A DNA stretch of 64,000 nt from Membranipora membranacea (lineage: Eukaryota; Bryozoa; Gymnolaemata; Cheilostomatida; Membraniporidae), in NCBI GenBank assembly GCA_914767715.1, contig OU612073.1, forward strand, positions 3,038,001 to 3,102,000, written 5' to 3'. The notes under the pieces were generated by a model that saw nothing but the letters and a program-made list of their open reading frames with translations, made no database searches and was not told where the DNA came from. Of the stretch, positions 48,501 through 60,500 are shown piece after piece (the stretch's first letter is position 1; the number at the start of each line of letters is the position of its first letter). The translations under genes and the position numbers were made by a program.

Positions 48501-51500
48501 TATTCAGTATCAATAATACTAATGTATGCCAAGATAAAACCGATTTAAATTTCAAAAGGCTCGAAAATATCACGCGAGTATAATTTCACATGATGACATG
48601 CACAAGATTTGGCCATAAAAGACCCAATTTTTAGTTTGCGAGCACGTCCTCTCGCTTAAGTTAAGTTGATTAATCATAGTCTGCTCATAATCAGTTTTTT
48701 TGGGAATTTTTGGTTTTACGCTTAGAAAATGTATCATTCATAACATATTCTTTGCTTTCCATGTGCCACATGTCACACATGTCACATCTATCACATATGT
48801 CACATATGTCACAATCTGTTCATTAATTCAGGTGAAGGAGAAAGAGACTGCACACAGAGAATACAGAGAGGCTGTCAGTAAAGGTCATGGTGCTTACCTA
48901 ATGGATCAGGACAAGGAAAGACCTGTAAGCTATTGTCAAATGATTAGTGTCCCATACTGTATCTTATATCGAATTGTGCCATAATACATCTGGCTGAAAA
49001 TTGTCCCCTAATATACCTTCTTTAGAATTGTCCTATAATGCAGCTAGTCTAGAATGATCACATAATGCTCCATATACAGTTTTCCCAAAATGCACATTGT
49101 CTAGACTTGGCCCACAGCACACCTAATCTAGAATGGTCACATAATGCTCAATATATAGATTTGCCCCATGATTCACCTAATGTAAATTTTTCCCATGATG
49201 GCATAATGCATGGTTAATAAAATATCCGATTCATCTCACATCAGCACGTCAGAACATATAAAAATATGATATCAGTTATCTGAACAGCAAACAAAACAAA
49301 ATCAGATCCCTCTTTAATTTTGGATAAGTCAAAACTTGATTTTGTACCAGTAACCTTCTGTAGATTGTGATTCTGACTTTGCTTTACTCATAAGTTCCCT
49401 TCATTCTTCTTAACTCTGTGTATTTTTATTATAGGATGTATTTACAGTGAGTGTTGGCAACCTACCGCCCCGCTCTCGATGTGTCATAAAGATCATCTAT
49501 GTTTGCGAATTAGCAGTGGAAGATGAGAAGTTGGTGTTTGAACTTCCCACCAACATCGCTCCGTGGAATGCCACACAGGCGCTGGCCCAAAGCACACAGG
49601 TATTGCTGAATATTAACTAGATCCTTTTGTGTCTGAGTATAATGTACCAAAGCTGGTTATAGTGCGTCTTTGGTCTGTTTTTTTGTGTGTCGGGTTCAGT
49701 CAAATGCGGGCGCTTATGATGAATACAATATGTTTTCTTAATGTAAATGAATGTGTGGTCGGAAACACATCAACACGCTCGGCAGCTTTAGTTGAAGTCA
49801 TCAAAAGAGTTTCCAGTCATTGTGAAAAAAAAAGGATGCAGATGTGTCTCGTTGGTATAGAGCCCCTCTCAACCACCACTATCCTGCCTAACTTGCTGTC
49901 TGGGCATTTAGACTAGCTGTATGGGCAGATATACTAGCTGTATAAGCTGATAGACTAGCTATCTGGGCGTGTAGTGTAGCTGTCTGGGCATGTAGTCTGG
50001 CTTTTGTCGTGTTATTTTTGATGCGGGTCATGACCAATCTTATGTGGTCTTGCTCGGTCTGAGGACATGCTTTTTACTTATTTTTGTATCAAAATTATGA
50101 GTGTTGTCGCTTACATTACAGACGACGGTCGGTGAGGTCAAGATGGATCACGACACAGTGAACAAAGTCATATGTGGTATGGTTTTGTCCGTACAAATGC
50201 CGTTTGATATTAGAGAGATCAACTGCCTTACCCACAAGACTGATATAAAGGTTGGTTTTTTACTGAATTGCCACCTTTACTGGATGCCCTGTTATAGATT
50301 CTTTCAGGAAAGAGCCATACAGAAGAAAACACTAGCCAGGTCTTGGTATGGTTAAAATAATTTATATTTAGAAACAATTATAACAACAAAACTAGCTGCA
50401 TGGCAAAGATAACTTATGTGTATAATTTATCTTAAATTTTGAATACAAAGGTGCAGAGGTTCCAACTTCAAATAGTTTGTTAACACGATTTATTGCTATA
50501 CTGTATGTAGAAAACAGCCACACAAGCCATGGTGAAGATGAGAGATGATCAATCATTGGACAGTGGGTTTACACTGACCATGACCTTAGCTGAGATCCAC
50601 GTACCGAGAATGATCAGAGAAAACCACCCAGATGGAACAGGCCTGCAGGTAATATATAACTATTTCATTTGTAGGCAAATCCAAATCACTCGGAGTAGGA
50701 GGTGGCTCAGTTGGTTAGAGCGCCGGTCTTCAGTGTAGTGTATTCAACTTACATGAGATATGCTGAGGTGTCCAGTATTGGTGCAACTTCTTTGTCTTCT
50801 ATCTTTCTCTTCTCCTCTCTAAGACAGCGTGATTATTAATGCCTCTTTCCCGGATGTAGCCTGAGTTCTTATGCAGCACTCTTATCTCTCTTTCCCTATT
50901 TACTACCTGCAGTCTATTATACCTTGCACTACATTCAGCACGCAAGTGTTGAAGGTTGTCGGTTCGATTCCCGCTGCAGTCCACTGACTACTGGGGATTG
51001 TTGCTCCGACCTGCCAACAAACTGAGAGCAATTTGGCGCTGACATTGCGGCCTAGCCCTTTAAGGCACCCCCATCTCGCCGCCCATTCTTCGGGATGCGG
51101 TGAGAAATGAAACCTTGTGATAATAACCAACGATTTTAACCAACATTGCTTGGTCTGACCTCATGATATACTCTTAAATTTATGGCTTGTTAGAGCATAA
51201 AACAAATCATGTAGCCTGGTATCTTCAATAGGAATTCGGTGTGAAAACCTGAGCTCAGATCAGAGGGGCAAGCACATGTTAGGTATTTAGCCCAAGTTGA
51301 CTCAGAGATACAAATCCTAATAGTGTAGTCTCTATGTCAGTTAATTCATATCTGCAATGAGTTTGCATAAAAAAAACTCCATCATGTTCTATTGCTTTCT
51401 TGTCTTAGCACATTGTTGATTATGTTTGAGTTGCTAGTTAGCTGGAAACCAACTTTTTTCCAAATGCAGGTGAGTCAGGCTTTCAATTTTGGAACTCAAA

Positions 51501-54500
51501 ACACTGCATCAATTCGATGGCTCCTGGGAGAAGTTAACCGACCTGTATTGAAAGGTGCGAGACGCAAAGTATTGTATATGTGCACGTTTATTTTTAGGCA
51601 TGTATGCTGACATTCTATCCAGAGTTTGACTGTGAAAGTCAGAATAATTATGAGATGATTATTCTTCTGGACATGAGTAACTCTATGTCTACAGATGACG
51701 TCATCAGTGTTAAGAAGATAGCCCTAGTTCTGCTCAACTCCATCAGCTCTATGGCTTCTTTTAATCTGATCATTTATGGCTCAAGTAAGTCAAAGTCTTC
51801 GCCTAATGTTAATCTGTACATAAAAGTCTCACACAGGTGTCCCACTCCCAAGCTAAATGGTTGATTGCATATTTAAAAAATGTATAATAAAATTGTCTGC
51901 ATGTTTTAGGTGTTCAGTCATGATCAAGTATGATCATCACACATAAACAATTGGCAAAATTTAAGGCAATGCCAAGCCCCATTTTTACCAGAATTTTTGT
52001 GCTGACATATAATCTTTGTTTTCAGCATATACCGAGCTGTTTCCAAAGTCTTTAATCGCAACTAAGAGTAGAATCAAGCTGGCCCAGTCGTTCATCCAGG
52101 TAAGTTCTAGCCGCAGAATAGAAATGAATAATGGACTGTCAAAAACTTTAAATTTTGAGAATTCTTTGAGATTGGATCTCTCTTTTGTTGTAATTGAGCT
52201 CTGAGTATGTTGCTATATTATAAGATATATCTCAGGAACACTGCTCATAAACAACAACGCTGAGATTCATGATAAAAAGTTTTATTGAAAAACAACAGAA
52301 ACAAGTTTTACACTGCAAAATATTTCAATGTTCGATTTGACCAACTTAGAATGTGTTTGTAGGACTGCGTCCCGAAACAGGGAAATACCAACCTACTGAC
52401 ACCTTTACAGAACCTGTCGCTGCTGTCAGACCAGTGTCGACATCGTAACATTGTCGTTATATCGGATGGTCACATGACCCATTCACAGTCTACATTACAG
52501 GCTGTCAGTGACATGTCGGGTACTGTCAGATTATTCACTCTGGCTGTCAGGTGAGTCATGTCACAGTCAGCTTATCTTGGTTACAATTCAATAGCAAGTT
52601 GTTGTCTCAGCGCTACTAATGATCTGAAATGTCGACGTCAGGTCATGATGTGCTCATAGGTCACGTCAGTTTTGAGTTGATTGTTCATATTTGTGTATTC
52701 GTATACTTTAGTGAATTTAACAGTCAATACTCGCTCAACACTTCTTGTGAAACATATAGGCTATATACACAATGCCAGCGCTATGATCATGCAGATCTTG
52801 AGTAGCTCTTTTTGACAGATGGTTCTAGCATCACTCTTTAAAATATCTTGGTCTGTGACATAGTTTGGGACTAATTGTAGTGCTGATGCCAACAGATATG
52901 CCATGAGGGAATTGGCGAGACTCGGCTCTGGAGTATCCGAGTATTTCAACCCAAAAGCTAAATCCAAGTGGTCGAAACAGGTACAAGTGCTCTTTAAACC
53001 CTAGAGTATTTGTATTCAGCAATATTCTAACAACGTTATTTTCAAACCTGGAAAGAAAATGAGATTTTTGGTGTTAAGCCATGAGTAGGCTGTGGTTGTG
53101 ATCATCAACTCCATTTGGTGTTGCTGGTCTCACTGTTTTCCAATAAAACAACAATAATCTTAGGAAGATTATTGCTCATAGTATCAATTCAACTTCTGCG
53201 GCTATTTTTCTGATATTCTGAGTGTGAATATTTTTAAGTGATAGAAAGTGACAGAAACAGGTTTTTGGTATCATTTAGGAGTTCTCAGCCTATTTTAGAC
53301 TGGGTACTTTAGAATGTTACCAGAAATCTGATTCTGTCACAATAGCTTTAATTATTTAAAATCGCTACTTTTACTGTGCAAGTGATTTGTATGTTTCCAG
53401 ATCAAAGGAATCGTTGAGAAAGCCGGGCAACCATTGTTGTCGCAAGTCAAAGTTATATGGCAAGAGCAGGACACCGATTTCCCTGATCCAATACAAGCTC
53501 CAGTCTGTGTTCCTTCGCTGTACAATGGTAACAGGGTTGTGGTGTATGGATTCACCTCCGATAACTGCTTCATGGTGAGAAATGTAGAATTAAGGCTAAG
53601 TCGATCCTTTAAACTACCCTAGAGGAATAAACATAAGCTGGTGCTTAGTTTATCTACTGTGGGAGTGAATGAGTTTTACGATTGCAGTGATAAATATGAT
53701 GTATTATGTAACTCTTACCTCTATCTCATTGAAAACACATCCCTGAATTATAACAATCATTGTGTAGATATATGTAGTCTCGTTTCTTCCTTGTAGGCCA
53801 CATTGAAGGCTGTTATTGATGGACAAGAGGTGTCTACTGTGGTGTATGCCTCCCCTCTCTCAGCCAGTACAGGGCTCACAGTTCACAGGCTTGCAGCTAG
53901 GGCTGTGATTCAAGACTGGGAACATGGCTGCTTATCTGCTGATCCCATTGAACATGTGGTAAGATTTGATTTATACATGAGATGACAATGTGACATTACA
54001 GTATGACATGACTTTGTGATTTAACATTGTGACATGAAATTGTGACATGACATTATGACAAGACATTGTGACAGCAAATTGTGACATGACATTGTGACAG
54101 CAAATTATGTCAACATGTTGTGATACAACATTGTGACATTACACTGTGACATGACATATATATTGACATGATATTGTGACAAAACATTGTGAAATGACAG
54201 TGTGACATGACGTTGTGATATGTATATGTCTCAGTGATATTCCTCGTGTTTCAGACAAAGAAGAAAGCCTCTAAGAGAGCTATAATAGAGATGAGTAAGG
54301 AATACTCTATAGTGACTCAGTTCACCAGCTTCGTAGCTATTGAGGAACGGGACGAAGAGGAGAAGATGAAACTAGCACAAGGACCAGACAGCACAGGTAG
54401 TTTGAGCTTCCTATTAATAAAACAAAAATCATGAAAGTTAAGACTAACTTATCCCCACCATGCAAAAAAAAGAAAAAAAAAAGAAAATGTGGGTTAAACT

Positions 54501-57500
54501 GCAAGTTTTTGTCTCTGTCCAAAGACTGAGAAATAAAGGTGCCTTAAGTTCGCAGCTGCCAAATTCGGCGCCAAGTTGCTCTCAGTTTGCAGGCAGGTCG
54601 GAGCACACCTGGGGCGTCAATTGCGCCAAGTTTTAAATCTAGCCGATCTCCTATAATTTATTGTCGATATGATTCCAGGTTGAAGTTGCGTTCTGGGAAT
54701 TTTGTGTTGATGAGATGTCATTGGGGTATTAAATCAACATTCAGACATGGCCTTAAATTAGCCATGCATGGGTTGATTTAAGACCAGAGGTTGTCCTACC
54801 TATCAGTGAGTAGGGTGGTGATATCAAAGTAGTCAATGTTATGCTTCATGTTAGTGATTGTTGCCTAATATCAGTAAGGATATCCCATAACTTCTCATGG
54901 CCTTCAATATCAGAAATATACCCACTCACAGATGATTGGGCTTAAACGATCCTTGAAAAAATACTCTTGGTGTTATACCCTTACCTTCCTCTATTTGCAC
55001 TGTGTTTTTAATTTCCTTTAGGGCCAACAGTTGAAAGCCTCCTGGATAAACATACAACAGATTTGCTGCCTTACATGGCATATGGAGCTTCGGGTGGTAA
55101 GTGCTTTGTATCATCAGACTTATATCGATAAATATATATCTGGATGGGTCAGGTGGGCCAAAGGTTAAACGTGCGTACTTGGGATACATGATGTCTTAGT
55201 TCAATCCCCGAGCCAGCAGACATACTCAACTTGGTACTGGTACAGTGTTCATTGCTGCCAGGTCTCTGCAGAATGGGGCTTAAAGTACCCAAGGTCCACT
55301 GTACGTTTGCATATCCTGCATATAGAAGAAAGATCCCCCTCTGCCTCTTCATTATAAAAAGTAGCATGGCTTGAGAACTATGTGTCTTAACACCTGTACT
55401 CTAGAGGGGATAACTCTTCCCGCAGCGAAAACTTTGAATTATATTATTATTTAACAACTACTCATACACGCTTAGAATTTAGCACGATTACGCGGCGACA
55501 GATAGACATCCAACTTACTCTCAGCAATTGATAACTTTGGTTATGAAATAACAACTTAACCTTTGGAACATTCTGATCTCAACTAAAATTTGTAGCTTTT
55601 GATATTCACAAGACAACAAGACAAGTTTAATTTTTCCTCTTTAAAGCCTGGTACCCATCAACTGTATAACTGTCCCAAGAACTCATCTGCGATCATGCAC
55701 TACTACTTGTGCATTGCTGTGATTGATGGGTACAAAATACACAGAGATCGTGCGTTTACAAATACCTTCGCACGAAAGTAGAATTGATTCTACTTTCGTG
55801 CGACATGTTGTGCGATATGTTGTGCTGCATTTTGTGGAACCCACAAGTTCTTTAATGATTGCCAGTGCAAAATCTTAGAAATTCCTGAGATTAAAAAAGC
55901 ACATTGGTGGGTACAAGGCTTAATGATTCTATATTGTCTACATTTTCAGCAACAGGCACTATAGAAATCAAAATCAGAACTTTGACTGGTAGAACTTTCC
56001 CTGTCCTGGTAACAGCAAATATGACCGTGGAACAACTCAAATCGCAAGTGATGGAAATGGAAGGGATTCCAAATGATCAACAGAGATTAGTATTCGGCGG
56101 AAACCAGGTTAAGAAAATAATTTAGCTAAAATGACATGTTTTGGCTAACCATATAACATGGTTGAAAAATAAAAATTTTGATTGCATTGTGTCATCTGTA
56201 ATAAAGTTAGAAGAATTGGGTATTTGTAGGGACAACACCACTTTTCCAGCGTATTTATCCTCGTAGTGATTTGAAATTTGGACTCGCACATTATAAAATA
56301 GACAGGTTTCTGAGCTCTGATTTAGGCCTCAATTTGGAATTGTCCTCTCTCCGGTGCTGAAAAGAGGGTTATCTTGAAAACCGCTTTTAATAGGATAAAA
56401 ATTATTTTTGATTCAGAATCTGCAACATTGAAAACTTATAAGGACATAGTTTGGGTAATAATTTCAGTATTTGGATAGTAAATTATAGCATTTTCCGCCT
56501 GTTTTCCGGACAATTTGGCAGAATCTTTCATGAGTTAATCACTTAAATTAAGATTTATCAACATTAAAGCCTCCAATGATTTGGAAACCCTGTCTCACAA
56601 GGTTTTCAATGGTGCAGACTCTGAATCAAAAATCGTTTTTATCCTAACATTAGCGGTCTTCAAGATAACCCTCTTTCAGCAGGTTTTTCCTATGCGGCGT
56701 GGGTTAAAAGTACCAAACTGGAGAGAGGACAACTACGAATTGAGGCATAAATAAGAGCTCAGAAAACTGTCTATAGCATGGAGAATCCACATGTTAGGTT
56801 TTAGAAACTCACAGAGCTCTGTTGCCCTACCAAAAACATTTTTCATCCCTCCCCTTCCCATCAAAAGTTTTGATTTTTTTTAAATGTGGGTTTTTAGTGT
56901 GAGTATATAATGTGAGTATATATTAATATATATCTGCATATTACTACAGATTAATGATATATGTATAGGGTAATCACAAATATTATTAATTAACAGCTAG
57001 AAGATTCTCGTGAGCTGGGAGAGTACGGAGTTAAGAATGATAACTCCCTACATTTGGTGTTACGTCTGCGCGGTGGTGAAGGACCAAGTGAGTCCTTTAT
57101 TCCTTATTCAGGGCTGGAAGTCAAGCGGGGGCCGGGCTGTCGGGTAGGGGGGCAAGATCTTGGGGAGGGGGCTCAGACTACATTGGAAGCATTAGGATCT
57201 TAGATTGACGATATCGGTTGCAAATCAAATTGTTACACATGGTATGTTATATACGGTTAATACACTGCCATAGCTAAGTGTATTTATCTGGATATTATTG
57301 TGCATTTTTCGCGCTACCCATGCATTTTCGTGCATTTTTTTTCAATACTCTTTTTCCTTCCTGTTAGGATATTTTTGTTGATAATGTCTCATAATGCATA
57401 TACCTAGGAGGAGTTAAGTATTTGCAGGATAAATGGCTCAAAACCGTGAAACTTCTGGCTTGCTAAAATATCATCAACCTCTTAACTTTGTAGAAACTGC

Positions 57501-60500
57501 GACCTTAGCATGCAAATATTTGTGTGAGCTGATATTAAGCCACACCTGAACAACTGACCTATGGCCAATATTCACTAGTTTAGGATAATCAGAATATGTC
57601 AATGGACGTTCAAAGGACACAACTCGTTTAGTTAAATTGAGAAGATGGTACCCAGGTAAACTCCTTTCAAAGTTTCGATTTGTTCAAGCTGTTGACTGTG
57701 TGATTTGTTTTATATCTCTAGGCCCGGCTGTTCGCGCAAGTTCGAGTTCAGGTTCAAGGTCAAGGTCAAGTGAATCTGATGGTACTACATATGATGGTGC
57801 CTTTTTTGATGATTCAGATGACTGTGATGAGTCAGATGAATGGGATGATTCAGATGAGTGTGATGATACGGCTCCAAAAGTCAGTTGATAAATTTTCCAA
57901 TAATTCATTCATCATTATTATCATAGAACACTTAAGATTTTGTGACAGAACAAGACACTCAAATTCATACGAAAACTAATAATGCCTCATGGACAAAATA
58001 AGCAAAAGTGTTCGCTATGCTATTGCTATTTTTTGCAGCCACTTCAGCTCAGTGGAAGATAGGGTGTCCCGAAACAACTGGCCTTTGACTAATATGATTT
58101 AGTCGGAGCTGAATCTTCAAATATGCTATCAAATGTAGCTCCTACAGCGTTTTAATATTAATTTTTAATTTATATAATATTTAATTTTGATATCTAGTCA
58201 GATTTATATCCGACATTAAAATGTTACCCCTTGACCATTGTATTTTTTTTACTTAACTCCTATTTTTAATTTTTAGGAGGAAGAAGCAAAGATAACGAAT
58301 TTCAAATGTTCGGCTGTTGATCTATTTGGTGAGATCATACCGGACGACGAAGGCTTTGACCTGGAGACTAGAAAGTCAGCACCAGCAACAGGAGCGGTGG
58401 TAAGTTCGGTTCCAAAAATGTTCCATGGACATTATTAGCAAACTTTACGGCCGAATATATTATCATCTCAAATGTGAAGAGCTTTGTGAAAATATATCGT
58501 AACGGTTATTAGCCAAGTGATTAATCTTACATTCATTATTTATTATCTTATTATTATATTATATATTATTATAATCACAATTGTTAACAATCATTTATTG
58601 TTGAAGAGCTTTGTTAAAAAAATACCATCACAATTATTTTACTTGGTTATAGCTTAATCTTTTTCCATTCAGTGTTCCCGTTTGCTTACCTGGTATTTAT
58701 TAAGAGGCAGATACAGTTTCTTATTGGTACATTGTGTTCTTTTTGCGTATATGGGTGTTTCTCATTTGGAATAGGGCGGCTCCATATCTGATGACTCGGA
58801 AGATGACGAAGGCTTTGATTTTTTTTCCGCTCCGAGAGCTGCTGCAAAATTTGTTCCCCTTTCTCAGTCTATATCTGATGACTCGGACGACGACGAAGGT
58901 TTTGACCTGGATTCTGCTCCGAGAGCTGCTGCAAAACTTGTTCCCCTTTCTCAGTCTATATCTGATGACTCGGACGACGACCTCGAAAGTTATGACCTGG
59001 ATTCTGCTCCGAGAGCTGCTGCAAAACTTGTTCCCCTTTCTCAGTCTATATCTGATGACTATGACGACGGCTATGTCATGGATTCCATTCCGGTAAGAGC
59101 TAAGAGGGTATTATGTTCTTCAAAGTTTTCAAGTTTTAGTTTTTTATTCTAAATTTGAATGGATGTGAGTTATTTTCTCCATGGTGTTGACAAGAGTTAA
59201 TGCTTACAGTGCATGATAAAAAATGACTCAAAGAGGATATTATTAAAATGTGATGTAAAATGATGGTTTTGAACTTACATAGCCCCGGTTTAAGAATATT
59301 GTTGCAGCGAGATATGGGGTCTACTATGATTTCTGAAAATACAATGATAAGAGAATGTGTTGGATCATCAGCTATTTTCTCTTGCTTGTGTTCATTGAAA
59401 GGAGTATTAGCTGGAAATTCAGCTAGGTGAACAAGAGAAATGGCCACAACCTCTCAAAGTAGAACATAAGTGTTATAAATATGATTGCATGAAGCATATC
59501 ATTGTATCACAAACTAGTATGTATATTTTAGTCTCATATCAGCGTTTTCTCTTCATAGGTCGCAACATGTAGTGTGCTCAGAAAGGAAGAACCAAGAGAA
59601 GAGGCCAGAAAATCACCACCAGCAACAGGAGCGGTAAGTTCAGTACCAGAAAATATTCCATTGACAGCTTTATCAATCAAACTTTGCTGCCGAATAAACT
59701 ATCATCACAAATGTGAAGAGCTTTGTGAAAATATATCGTAACGGTTATTAGCCAAGTGATTAATCTTACATTCATTATTTATTATCTTATTATTATATTA
59801 TATGTTATTATAATCACAATTGTTAACAATCATTTATTGTTGAAGAGCTTTGTTAAAAAAATACCATCACAATTATTTTACTTGGTTATAGCTTAATCTT
59901 TTTCCATTCAGTGTTCCCGTTTGCTTACCTGGTATTTATTAAGAGGCAGATACACGGACGACGACAAAGGTTTTGACCTGGATTCTGCTCCGAGAGCTGC
60001 TGCAAAACTTGTTCCCCTTTCTCAGTCTATATCTGATGACTCGGACGACCTCGAAGGTTATGACCTGGATTCTGCTCCGAGAGCTGCTGCAAAACTTGTT
60101 CCCCTTTCTCAGTCTATATCTGATGACTCGGACGACGACGAAGGTTTTGACCTGGATTCTGCTCCGAGAGCTGCTGCAAAACTTGTTCCCCTTTCTCAGT
60201 CTATATCTGATGACTCGGACGACCTCGAAGGTTATGACCTGGATTCTGCTCCGAGAGCTGCTGCAAAACTTGTTCCCCTTTCTCAGTCTATATCTGATGA
60301 CTATGACGACGGCTATGTCATGGATTCCATTCCGGTAAGAGCTAAGAGGGTATTATGTTCTTCAAAGTTTTCAAGTTTTAGTTTTTTATTCTAAATTTGA
60401 ATGGATGTGAGATATTTTCTCCATGGTGTTGACAAGAGTTAATGCTTACAGTGCATGATAAAAAATGACTCAAAGAGGATATTATTAAAATGTGATGTAA

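Noticed and set aside
50698-50740. Possible tRNA gene (box A-like sequence)
   Set aside because: Box B is about 250 bp away and no cloverleaf can form; it is a SINE head.
59973-60338. 121-codon frame with ELLQNLFPFLSLYLM repeats (also 58734-59096)
   Set aside because: Alternative frame of the acidic PARP4 repeats, hydrophobic only because of the frame shift.
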